Assembly: GCA_009784085.1 (NCBI GenBank)
Contig: WRCJ01000082.1
Location: 1-6,547, forward strand
Direction: 5' to 3'
Length of the DNA stretch: 6,547 nt
Origin: Oscillospiraceae bacterium
GTDB taxonomy: Bacteria; Bacillota; Clostridia; Oscillospirales; UBA929
Below, in pieces: positions 1-6,197 of this stretch. The notes under the pieces were generated by a model. The model searched no databases, had not been told where the DNA came from, and saw only the letters and a list, made by a program, of their open reading frames with translations. Each line of letters begins with the position of its first letter. Positions within the stretch are counted from its first letter, which is position 1. A program made the translations under genes and the position numbers.

Positions 1-1287
1 ATAGCCCGCGCCATTCTGGTCGGCATAGGCGGCACGGATGGTAGAGACGGTAGAGACGGCAGAGACGGAATAGGCGGCAGAGGCGGCCAACCGGGGGAGG
101 GCGAGCCGCTTCAGGAGCTCAGGCAATTGGCCGATACCGCCGGTTATATCACGGTCGGCGTTACGATGCAACCACGCGCGGAACCCGACAACACGTACTA
201 TCTTGGCTATGGGAAACTCCGCGACTTGGGGCTGGAAATACAGGCGTTGCGCGCGGATACGGTGATTTTCGACGACGAGCTCACGCCGGCGCAAATACGC
301 AATATCCAAAAAGAGTTGGGCAAAGTGGAGATCATGGACAGGACGTCGCTGATCCTGGACATCTTCTCCAACCGGGCATCCACCCATGAAGGACGCCTAC
401 AGGTCGCGCTGGCGCAAGCGAAGTACCTGCTACCCCGGATGGCGGGGTACTGGACGCATATGTCGCGCATGGGCGGCGCGGGCGGCGGTGGCGGCGGCGC
501 CCACCGCGGCGAAGGGGAGAAGCAACTGGAAGTCGACCGGCGTCTCTTGCGCCGGCGGATGCATGATCTGGAACGCGAGATCAAAAAGATCAAGGGCCGG
601 CGCGATATCCAGCGGGGCGCCCGGGAGCGATCCAGCATCCCCGTCGTCGCGCTCGTGGGTTATACGAACGCAGGAAAATCGACGTTGCTCAACAGCCTTT
701 CGGGCAGCAACGTCTTGGTGGAAGACAAACTGTTTGCCACGCTGGATCCGGTTTCCCGCCGGGTAAACTTTGGCGGCGGCGATTTTTTGCTGGTGGACAC
801 CGTCGGCTTCATCCACAAGCTCCCCCACGATCTTGTGGACGCTTTCCGCGCCACGTTGGAAGAGGCGCGGTACGCCCATCTCCTTCTCCATGTGGTGGAC
901 GCCTCCTCCGAGGACAGGGAGAGGCACATGGAGGTTGTGGGCGACGTGCTGGCGCAACTGGGCGCGAACGACAAACCCATGTTGACGATCTACAACAAAT
1001 GCGACATGCTGGGCATATCGCCCCCCCCATGGGACGGCGTCGCCGTGTCCGCCACAACCGGGACAGGTATGGAGGCCTTGCGGGGGGCGGTCATACAAAA
1101 ACTGGCCGAAGCGCGTGTCGCGCTATCGGTGTTGTTGCCGCTGGATTCGGGAGCCCTGGTGTCCCGCCTATACGCCAACGGCCAGGTGACCGGATGCCAA
1201 TACAGGGAGGACGGCATCCATGTCAGTGCCGTCTTGAGCCAAGAAGACGCCGCACGCCTGCGCGCGGCGGCCCGCAGGGTTTATTAA
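1..1287 (+). CDS. hflX: HflX-family ribosome-associated GTPase (5'-partial)
   Basis: The reading frame is open from base 1 without a stop, so the gene starts before the window. The TTG at 127 is an internal Leu codon, because the residues before it fit the HflX N-terminal domain. Numbering from the first visible codon, the N-terminal domain covers about 1-155. A Gly-rich loop leading into EKQLEVDRR (about 158-181) and a basic helical segment follow. The GTPase domain has G1 GYTNAGKST (220-228), the switch I Thr in ATLDP (T247), G3 DTVGF (266-270), G4 NKCD (332-335) and G5 SA (350-351). A C-terminal HflX domain ends in RRVY. In characterised bacteria HflX binds the 50S subunit, splits or rescues stalled 70S ribosomes under stress, and hydrolyses GTP. 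The 428 visible residues already equal a typical full-length HflX, partly because of a Gly/Arg/Asp-rich insertion near residues 10-36. The gene converges with the minus-strand DHHW gene, overlapping it by 4 bp at the stop codons. The family assignment is very secure. Confidence 0.96.
   Translation: MARAILVGIGGTDGRDGRDGRDGIGGRGGQPGEGEPLQELRQLADTAGYITVGVTMQPRAEPDNTYYLGYGKLRDLGLEIQALRADTVIFDDELTPAQIRNIQKELGKVEIMDRTSLILDIFSNRASTHEGRLQVALAQAKYLLPRMAGYWTHMSRMGGAGGGGGGAHRGEGEKQLEVDRRLLRRRMHDLEREIKKIKGRRDIQRGARERSSIPVVALVGYTNAGKSTLLNSLSGSNVLVEDKLFATLDPVSRRVNFGGGDFLLVDTVGFIHKLPHDLVDAFRATLEEARYAHLLLHVVDASSEDRERHMEVVGDVLAQLGANDKPMLTIYNKCDMLGISPPPWDGVAVSATTGTGMEALRGAVIQKLAEARVALSVLLPLDSGALVSRLYANGQVTGCQYREDGIHVSAVLSQEDAARLRAAARRVY
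40..66 (+). repeat. 9-bp tandem repeat in hflX (GRD x3)
   Basis: Three consecutive 9-bp units, GGTAGAGAC, GGTAGAGAC and GGCAGAGAC, lie at 40-48, 49-57 and 58-66. A degenerate GG(C/T)-rich continuation runs to about 87. They encode Gly-Arg-Asp three times, inside a low-complexity stretch between the first beta-strand and first helix of the HflX N-terminal domain. The unit is a multiple of three, so copy-number change would keep the frame. Confidence 0.85.
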
Positions 1288-2420
1288 GGCGACCCGGCGA
1301 ATCCACGGACGCTCTCGCAGTTGTTGTAGAAGCCGGCTGAATATAGGAACAGAACATCGGCGCCGTCAAAATCTACGGCGCCGGCCAGCGTGTCCGGGGA
1401 AACGTATCGCAAGTCGATCAGCACGATTTCGTCGAACCCGTCCATCAACAGCGGCGCCAGCGCGGACGCGAAGGAGTCCCGCAAGATGATAAGCCTGCGC
1501 CCGGACTCCTGCCCGGTCGCCTGCCCGGTCGCCGCAGGGGCCGCGCGCACGGCACGCACGATGGCGGCCGGACCGCATAGGTAGAGGCTGTAAGGATCCA
1601 CAGATGTCAGCTGGCTCTTGTCGTAGACGGGGAATACCCGGCCGGGTTGCTCCGCGCTGGTCACGGTGGCCCTCGCGGTGGCCTGGCTGACCAGCCAGAC
1701 CATCTCGTCCGGCTCAATGTTCAGCGCCGACTGCCCATAATAGGCGCCGTAATATGCGTCAAACCGCTCCTCCCTGTAAGCGTCCGGGTCGGGAGGCGGG
1801 AAATTCATCGCGCCGGCCAGGCGCCGCGCCACAGGAAAGAGCTCCTCTTGCCGCCAGTGCGGGTCGGTGAGATAATAAGATTCCCGCGACAGGTCGCCGC
1901 CGATGTCGATGCAAGTGATCTCACCGCCTAGGGCGTCCCGTACGAGGGATTCTATTTCTGCGTAATCCATGACAAGGCGGCCGCTGTCCCGAAGATAGGC
2001 GTTCTTATCCGGGACGACAGTATACCAGACGCTGCCCGCGCCTTCCAGATAGCGTTCGCGCAACGTGTTGATGATGCCGCAGAGCCGCTGGACGCTGGCT
2101 TCGTTCAGCGGATAGTCGATTTTATAGGCCATCCCGTCGCTGATGAACACGCCGTTATTGTCCAGCCGGCGCAGGATACCCATGTCAAAAACCGCCTTGC
2201 ACCGGCGCCATGACTCGCGAAAAGGCGCCTGATCCACCGCGTAACCCTCGAAATCCCGCATGAACGATCCATCGAGCAACGACGCCCCGGTCAGCGCGGG
2301 GAACTGCGACAACCGGCGTCGCTCGCTGGCCGAGAACTCGTCGGGGGCCTTCACGAGGCTCAGGACAAAAATCCCAAATAGGACGGCCAAAAAGGCCAAA
2401 GCGGTGAATTTATGTCGCAT
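1284..2420 (-). CDS. DHHW-family / AlgJ-like SGNH-type protein (glycan O-acylation partner)
   Basis: The protein is 378 aa when started at the ATG at 2418-2420. An in-frame ATG at 2445-2447 would add nine residues but has no Shine-Dalgarno, whereas the chosen start has AGGAG 8 nt upstream. A short cytoplasmic basic N-terminus and one hydrophobic segment (about residues 5-22) suggest a signal anchor or signal peptide with an extracellular domain. The following SASERRRLSQFP, then FMRDFEGYAVDQAPFRESW, is the usual opening of the DHHW family. The signature is TDPHW (185-189), keeping the Asp and second His but with Pro for the first His. AlgJ/AlgX-type relatives also vary there (D-x-H-W). PDKNAYL (137-143) and a late DSF block (315-317) also match the fold. 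The family partners with MBOAT proteins in O-acetylating extracellular polysaccharides, and the MBOAT gene lies 44 bp upstream. Residues near 290-310 hold a short ATGQATGQ repeat. The substrate is unknown. The family call is confident; acyltransferase activity is inferred. Confidence 0.87.
   Translation of the reverse strand: MRHKFTALAFLAVLFGIFVLSLVKAPDEFSASERRRLSQFPALTGASLLDGSFMRDFEGYAVDQAPFRESWRRCKAVFDMGILRRLDNNGVFISDGMAYKIDYPLNEASVQRLCGIINTLRERYLEGAGSVWYTVVPDKNAYLRDSGRLVMDYAEIESLVRDALGGEITCIDIGGDLSRESYYLTDPHWRQEELFPVARRLAGAMNFPPPDPDAYREERFDAYYGAYYGQSALNIEPDEMVWLVSQATARATVTSAEQPGRVFPVYDKSQLTSVDPYSLYLCGPAAIVRAVRAAPAATGQATGQESGRRLIILRDSFASALAPLLMDGFDEIVLIDLRYVSPDTLAGAVDFDGADVLFLYSAGFYNNCESVRGFAGSP
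1509..1532 (-). repeat. 12-bp tandem repeat inside the DHHW gene
   Basis: CTGCCCGGTCGC (plus-strand reading) occurs twice back to back at 1509-1520 and 1521-1532. On the coding strand it gives the four-residue repeat ATGQ-ATGQ in an Ala/Gly-rich loop before the DSF block. The unit preserves the frame and looks like a recent small duplication. Confidence 0.85.
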
Positions 2421-2428
2421 GTCTGTCT

Positions 2429-2433
2429 CTCCT
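2429..2433 (-). promoter_or_regulatory. Ribosome-binding site fixing the DHHW start
   Basis: On the minus strand this reads AGGAG, 8 nt before the ATG at 2420. No comparable site lies before the in-frame ATG at 2447. This supports the shorter, 378-residue protein that begins MRHKFTALAF. Confidence 0.75.
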
Positions 2434-2452
2434 GGTATAAAATTCATGAACT

Positions 2453-2478
2453 AAACCGAAAGTTTTAAAACCGAAAGT
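2453..2478 (-). repeat. 15-bp-period duplication across the MBOAT stop codon
   Basis: The 11-mer AAACCGAAAGT (plus-strand reading) occurs at 2453-2463 and 2468-2478, a 15-bp period. The upstream copy, in the direction of transcription, encodes the final residues of the MBOAT protein, and the TAA at 2465-2467 lies between copies. The second copy sits untranslated in the 44-bp gap before the DHHW gene. It looks like a tandem duplication of the gene tail. Confidence 0.75.
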
Positions 2479-3868
2479 ACAAGAACGGGCTGAATGATCC
2501 GTCTACGCAGTAGGCCGCGGCGAGCAGGAGCAACGTGACGGTGAAGACCGGGGTGAGCGCGTCGATGGCGGCGACCGCCCTGCGATGCGATCGCAGACGG
2601 CCCACCAAATCCCGGAGCACGGGCGTCGCGCCGAGTGCCGCGATGAGCAAGACGGGTCCGTAACTCCTCAGGTAGTAAAGCGTCTCGCGATCGGCGGCGG
2701 GGAGCGACGCGAGGCCGGCCATGCCCTGGAGATGCCCGGCGATGTCCGCCACATTTTCGAAGCGGAAAATGACAAAGCTGACAACGAGCACAACCAGCGT
2801 GTACGCCCGCTGCAAGGCCGATGGCGCCTTTTGCATAAACTTATGCAGGAAAAGCTTTTCCAGCACCAAAAACACGCCGAAATACAACCCCCAGAGGACG
2901 AAATTCCAAGCCGCGCCATGCCAAAGCCCGGTGATGCACCACACCACCGCGATATTGCGCGCCCATTTGAGGGGGGAGACGCGGTTGCCGCCCAGCGGGA
3001 TGTAGACGTAATCGCGGAACCATGATCCCATCGAGATATGCCAACGCCGCCAAAACTCGGAGACAGACTTGGCGATAAACGGGTAGTTGAAGTTCTCCGG
3101 GAAAGAAAAGCCAATGATGCGCCCTAGGCCAATGGCCATGTCGCTGTAGCCCGAGAAGTCGAAATAGACCTGCAGCATGTAGGACACGACAACCAGCCAG
3201 CAGGAGAGCACGGACCGTTCCGCCGCCCCCTGCGCCGCCGCCCCCAGTTGCCCTAGCGTGTCGGCGAGGAGGAGCTTCTTGCCAAGGCCGACGACGAACC
3301 GCGTCGCGCCCGTGGCGAACCCCTCCCATGTGTGGCGGCGATCGTCCAGCTTGTCCGCCACGTCGCGGTAGCGCACGATGGGGCCGGCTACCAGCTGCGG
3401 GAACATGGTCACATAGACCATGAAATTTGGCAGGTTGCGTTGCACCCGGACGTTGCCTTTGTAGACATCGAGCGTATAACTCATGGTCTGGAAGGTGTAG
3501 AAGCTGATACCGAGCGGAAGGTCGATGGCGAGCGGCGGGATCGAGAGGCCGAACAGGGCGTTCAGATTCTCCACGACGAACCCGCTGTATTTGAAGAACC
3601 CCAACAGGAGCAGGTTGCAGAAGATAGACGCGAACAGGGCGGCTTTGGCGCGGCGGGAACCACGGTGCTTTTCGATGATGCGCCCGGCAGTATAGTCTAA
3701 CACCGAGGAGAACAGCAGGAGAAGCGCATACCCCTGTTCGCCGATGTAATAAAAAAGAAGGCTCGCTAGCAGAAGAACTGCGTTGCGGGCCTTTTTCGGC
3801 AGTATGTAATAGAGCGCAAGGAAGACAGGGAGAAAATAGAAGAGGAAGGGGTATGTCGAGAATACCAT
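2465..3868 (-). CDS. AlgI-like MBOAT O-acyltransferase
   Basis: This 467-aa polytopic membrane protein has the usual length and N-terminus (MVFSTYPFLFYFLPVF) of AlgI/DltB/PatA-type MBOAT proteins. Recognisable blocks are PLGISFYTFQTMSY (about 118-131), FPQLVAGPIVRY (156-167), YFDFSGYSDMAIGLGR (235-250), SEFWRRWHISMGSWFRDYVYIPLGGNR (270-296) and GLWHGAAWNFVLWGLYFG (314-331). His317 in the last block matches the near-invariant MBOAT histidine, and His277 is a second conserved one. Family members take an acyl group, usually acetyl, from a cytoplasmic donor and pass it through the membrane to an extracellular acceptor or a partner protein. The start lies 21 nt after the stop of the DUF4358 gene, with only a weak Shine-Dalgarno-like sequence (TAGG), so translation may be partly coupled. 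The DHHW gene follows directly, as AlgJ-type partners commonly do. The acceptor could be exopolysaccharide, teichoic acid or peptidoglycan; the sequence does not say which. Confidence 0.95.
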   Translation of the reverse strand: MVFSTYPFLFYFLPVFLALYYILPKKARNAVLLLASLLFYYIGEQGYALLLLFSSVLDYTAGRIIEKHRGSRRAKAALFASIFCNLLLLGFFKYSGFVVENLNALFGLSIPPLAIDLPLGISFYTFQTMSYTLDVYKGNVRVQRNLPNFMVYVTMFPQLVAGPIVRYRDVADKLDDRRHTWEGFATGATRFVVGLGKKLLLADTLGQLGAAAQGAAERSVLSCWLVVVSYMLQVYFDFSGYSDMAIGLGRIIGFSFPENFNYPFIAKSVSEFWRRWHISMGSWFRDYVYIPLGGNRVSPLKWARNIAVVWCITGLWHGAAWNFVLWGLYFGVFLVLEKLFLHKFMQKAPSALQRAYTLVVLVVSFVIFRFENVADIAGHLQGMAGLASLPAADRETLYYLRSYGPVLLIAALGATPVLRDLVGRLRSHRRAVAAIDALTPVFTVTLLLLAAAYCVDGSFSPFLYFRF

Positions 3869-3889
3869 AACAACCGTGAACCTACGCGG

Positions 3890-4690
3890 TTAGTCGGCTA
3901 GCTGTAGAAATGCCTCATGCAATTCTTTGCTGTTGTCGGCCATGATGAGGATCACCAGATCCCCGATGTTGTCCACGATGACATCGGACGGATCGACGAT
4001 CGCGCAGATCCATTTGGACGGGTCCACGTTATCCTTGATGGTCTTCTTGGCGGCCTCGATATCGGCGCCGGGCTCCATACGCAACAGGACTAAGGAGTAG
4101 GCCGCGCTCATCGCCGGTTCGGACGAGACGCCTTCGATGAACGGGATGCCCTTGGCGCCGAGGAAGTACTCGATGTTGGGGTTGAATTCCGTGCCCTCTT
4201 CCGTCAAGGCCTGGTTTTCCATGGTGGCCGGGTCGATGAGTATCGCGTACAGCTGGTTGGCGCGTTCCCGCAACGGTTGTATCTGCGCTTCGAGATCGGC
4301 GATTTCGGCTTCCACCTGTTCCCGCTCGCTGTCGCTGATGTCCGGGTCAAATTGCTTGTCCATCAACTCGCCGATGCTTGCATCCAGATCGAACAGTTGG
4401 GGGTTGAGCTCATCCAGCTCGGCTTGGGCGTTCTTGACATCATCCCTCGCGACGTATATCGCATAGAGACGATCCAGGATGTCAAACAGACTGCCTTCCA
4501 CGCCGCCTGCGGGATCCCCGCCGCCGGGGGTGGTGGTTGGATCATGGGGCGGGGTGGATTCGGTACCGCCGGGGCTGGCATCCACCGGGTCGCCGCCGCC
4601 CGCGCAACCGGTCAGACAGGCTGCCAGCAGGAAGAGCGACAGAAGGAGGGTCAGGGGGGAGAGGAGGGAGGGTGCCTTACGCTTTTTCAT
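3890..4690 (-). CDS. DUF4358 lipoprotein with coiled-coil insertion
   Basis: The protein has 266 aa. A basic start (MKKRK) and a hydrophobic run lead to a lipobox LTGC (26-29), so Cys29 is the likely lipidated residue (Cys25 in LAAC is a weaker alternative). A Gly/Pro/Thr linker covers about 30-65. SLFDILDRLYAIYV (67-80) and the C-terminal part, from about 165 (EYFLGAKGIPFIEGVSSEPAMSAAYSLVLLRM, then KWICAIV and GDLVILIM), match the DUF4358 pattern. Between them, residues 81-150 form a charged heptad-like region with a likely helix-turn-helix around DPDISDSE, which ordinary DUF4358 proteins as I know them lack. The biochemical function of DUF4358 is not established. The location is the outer face of the cytoplasmic membrane, and the gene sits 21 bp before the MBOAT gene. 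A good site (GAGG, about 9 nt upstream) supports the ATG at 4690. Inferred role: an accessory subunit of the acylation machinery. Confidence 0.86.
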   Translation of the reverse strand: MKKRKAPSLLSPLTLLLSLFLLAACLTGCAGGGDPVDASPGGTESTPPHDPTTTPGGGDPAGGVEGSLFDILDRLYAIYVARDDVKNAQAELDELNPQLFDLDASIGELMDKQFDPDISDSEREQVEAEIADLEAQIQPLRERANQLYAILIDPATMENQALTEEGTEFNPNIEYFLGAKGIPFIEGVSSEPAMSAAYSLVLLRMEPGADIEAAKKTIKDNVDPSKWICAIVDPSDVIVDNIGDLVILIMADNSKELHEAFLQLAD

Positions 4691-4730
4691 ATATGCATAC
4701 CTCGATGTATTATGTAGCTATGTACAAATG

Positions 4731-5726
4731 TTAATTGATAATGCGCCGCCCGCCGATAAAGTACCTGTTGTAGTAACTGTCACTTAAATAGTTGTACTTT
4801 ACGCAACCGCCGCCCGAGGAGCAATGGATGAATTTGCCGTCGCCCACGTAGAGGCCCGCGTGGCTGGCCGCGCCCGAATTGACTTTGGGATCCCGGAACA
4901 GCACCAGGTCGCCGGGCTTGAGGTCAGACCGGGAGGATATCTTGGTCCCGTTGGACACCTGGCCTGCCGCGCTACGGTTCAAGCTGTAGCCGAAATGCTT
5001 GTATACATAGCTGGTGAACCCGGAACAGTCAAAGGTTTTGCCATTCATCGTGCCATATCTGTATTTGCACCCAAGGAATTTTTTGGCGTACGCGACGACA
5101 TCCGAACGCAAAGAGTCTTTGCTACTCGAACCGTTCGTATTCGTATTCGTGGTCGTCGTGTTCGTGGCCGCGTCCGTCGTCGCGTTTTTCTCCGTGACCG
5201 TAGTCGTCGTAGTGGTTGTCGTTGTCGTCGTGGTGGACGAACCCTTGACGGTGACATAGTCGGGATAGACATACCCGGGCTTGCCGTCTACGGTGACCTT
5301 GTACCATCCGTTCTCAATCCCGACGATTTCCAATGACTTGTCCTTTTTGAGCATCGCGATGATACCGGCGCTGAGAGAGGGGCTCTTGCGGAAATTGACC
5401 CCATTGGCGTTGATCGCCCCGGTTCCGATGGCAAAGTCCGCGCTGGTGGATGCCTTCAGATAACTCGCGTGCATGTAGCCTTTGGTCTGTTTGTAGATGA
5501 CCTCATACCAGTCGCCCGATTTGCTCAGGATGACCACTTTTGCGCCATTGGCGGCGCTGCCCAAAATATTCGAGCTGGTGGAAGCGCTGGACCGAAGATA
5601 CAGCGTGGTGGAAACATTGACTGTACCCACCTTGACTTCCGCCGCAAAGGCGGCAATTGTAAAGACAGCTGATAACGCGAGAGTCAAAGCGACGATACGC
5701 ACCCCTTGAAAACACTTCTTTTTCAT
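4731..5726 (-). CDS. Secreted SH3b-SH3b-NlpC/P60 peptidoglycan hydrolase
   Basis: The protein has 331 aa. A Sec signal peptide covers about 1-28, with cleavage near AFA-A (28/29). Two bacterial SH3 domains follow: about 35-92 (LYLRSSASTSSNILG, DWYEV, KGYMHASYL) and 102-161 (VNFRKSPSLSAGIIAML, GWYKV, GYVYPDYV). A Thr/Asn/Ser linker (163-203) contains 12 consecutive Thr (165-176). The C-terminal NlpC/P60 domain has the catalytic Cys234 in TFDCSGFTSY, His289 in SHAGLYVG and a third polar residue at His301 (FIHCSS). PGDLVLF (271-277) is also typical. Such enzymes cleave peptide stems of peptidoglycan, commonly D-Glu-to-meso-diaminopimelate or related bonds, outside the cell; SH3b domains bind the wall. 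All catalytic residues are present. AGGAG lies 7 nt before the ATG at 5726. The DUF4358 gene starts 40 bp downstream with no terminator between, so the two are probably cotranscribed. Confidence 0.95.
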   Translation of the reverse strand: MKKKCFQGVRIVALTLALSAVFTIAAFAAEVKVGTVNVSTTLYLRSSASTSSNILGSAANGAKVVILSKSGDWYEVIYKQTKGYMHASYLKASTSADFAIGTGAINANGVNFRKSPSLSAGIIAMLKKDKSLEIVGIENGWYKVTVDGKPGYVYPDYVTVKGSSTTTTTTTTTTTTVTEKNATTDAATNTTTTNTNTNGSSSKDSLRSDVVAYAKKFLGCKYRYGTMNGKTFDCSGFTSYVYKHFGYSLNRSAAGQVSNGTKISSRSDLKPGDLVLFRDPKVNSGAASHAGLYVGDGKFIHCSSGGGCVKYNYLSDSYYNRYFIGGRRIIN

Positions 5727-5733
5727 GATCTTT

Positions 5734-5738
5734 CTCCT
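5734..5738 (-). promoter_or_regulatory. Ribosome-binding site of the NlpC/P60 gene
   Basis: The minus strand reads AGGAG here, 7 nt before the ATG at 5724-5726. It is a strong site and confirms the start that gives a complete signal peptide. Confidence 0.75.
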
Positions 5739-5767
5739 TCGCTTTCTTGAGTAGCTTAAATAAGTAT

Positions 5768-5830
5768 CTTGCCTTGCCTTGTCTTGTCTTGATCTTGTCT
5801 TAACCGTGTTGTTACCGTGTTGTTACCGTT
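5768..5830. repeat. Two short tandem arrays in the gap before the NlpC/P60 gene
   Basis: On the plus strand, CTTGC, CTTGC, CTTGT, CTTGT, CTTGA and, after one extra base, CTTGT run from 5768 to 5798. ACCGTGTTGTT then occurs at 5803-5813 and 5814-5824, with a truncated third copy (ACCGTT) to 5830. The arrays fill most of the 116-bp gap between the 101-aa gene and the hydrolase gene. On the transcribed minus strand they are purine-rich (CAAGA-type units). No hairpin followed by a T-run is visible, so this is not an obvious terminator. Confidence 0.85.
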
Positions 5831-5842
5831 TACACATTGTGC

Positions 5843-6148
5843 TTACCTTGCGGCTAACGCGCGCTCCAGCCAGACCGACGCCACGTCGAGCGCCGTGTAC
5901 AGGCCGTCCTTTTCGCTTTTTTTTACGACACGATCCTTGCTTTTCAGATCCGGATCGGTGAGCTGCAGCTGCAACGACACGCGCGTGGATACCTGCAGGT
6001 CATCAACCGGTTTGCTGTCCAGCACTTGCATCATGATGATGTATTTGTCCGCCATGCTGCCGTAATAGATCAGGTTGTCGCGGCGCATGAGCGGACGCCC
6101 CTTGAACATCAGGCCCTCGTCACGTGTTTTCTTTCTGGCTGTTGCCAT
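5843..6148 (-). CDS. Conserved-looking 101-aa protein of unknown function
   Basis: This small, soluble, charged protein has no signal peptide or membrane segment. It starts MATARKKTRDEG, then a core FKGRPLMRRDNLIYYGSMAD followed by the hydrophobic strand KYIIMMQVL, a second strand VSLQLQL, the motif TDPDLKSKDRVVKKSEKDGLY and a C-terminal helix (LDVASVWLERAL). It resembles small uncharacterised proteins I recall from Clostridia, but I cannot name a function. It is a real gene: a GAGGTG site lies 5 nt before the ATG at 6148, and a near-consensus promoter lies 42 nt further up. Composition matches the neighbours rather than a shadow frame. It is the first gene of the minus-strand run, followed after 116 bp by the NlpC/P60 gene. 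Confidence 0.85.
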   Translation of the reverse strand: MATARKKTRDEGLMFKGRPLMRRDNLIYYGSMADKYIIMMQVLDSKPVDDLQVSTRVSLQLQLTDPDLKSKDRVVKKSEKDGLYTALDVASVWLERALAAR

Positions 6149-6179
6149 CGGTACACCTCGTTACTGAATTAACACTATT

Positions 6180-6197
6180 TTGTAACCAAATTGTAAC
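6180..6197 (-). promoter_or_regulatory. Candidate operator: two direct GTTACAA repeats at the promoter
   Basis: The plus strand reads TTGTAAC at 6180-6186 and again at 6191-6197, so the minus strand has GTTACAA twice, 11 bp apart. That is one helical turn, which puts both copies on the same DNA face. One copy overlaps the -10 box and the other the expected transcription start. This arrangement suits a regulator, but no known factor is recognised and chance in AT-rich DNA is possible. Confidence 0.35.

Noticed and set aside
127..129. TTG as the start of hflX
   Set aside because: The frame continues open to base 1 and the upstream residues match the opening strand and helix of the HflX N-terminal domain. 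TTG 127 is an internal Leu codon.
430..1098. 222-aa open frame antisense to hflX
   Set aside because: It lies opposite a confidently identified GTPase in GC-rich DNA, where antisense frames stay open by chance. Its product is a Pro/His/Arg-rich sequence without recognisable domains.
4691..4730. Separate promoter for the DUF4358 gene
   Set aside because: Only weak matches (such as TTGTAC without a properly spaced -10) occur in the 40-bp gap. Cotranscription with the NlpC/P60 gene is simpler.
5768..5830. Possible CRISPR array or terminator
   Set aside because: The repeats are 5 and 11 bp and directly adjacent without spacers, and no stable GC hairpin followed by a T-run is present on either strand.
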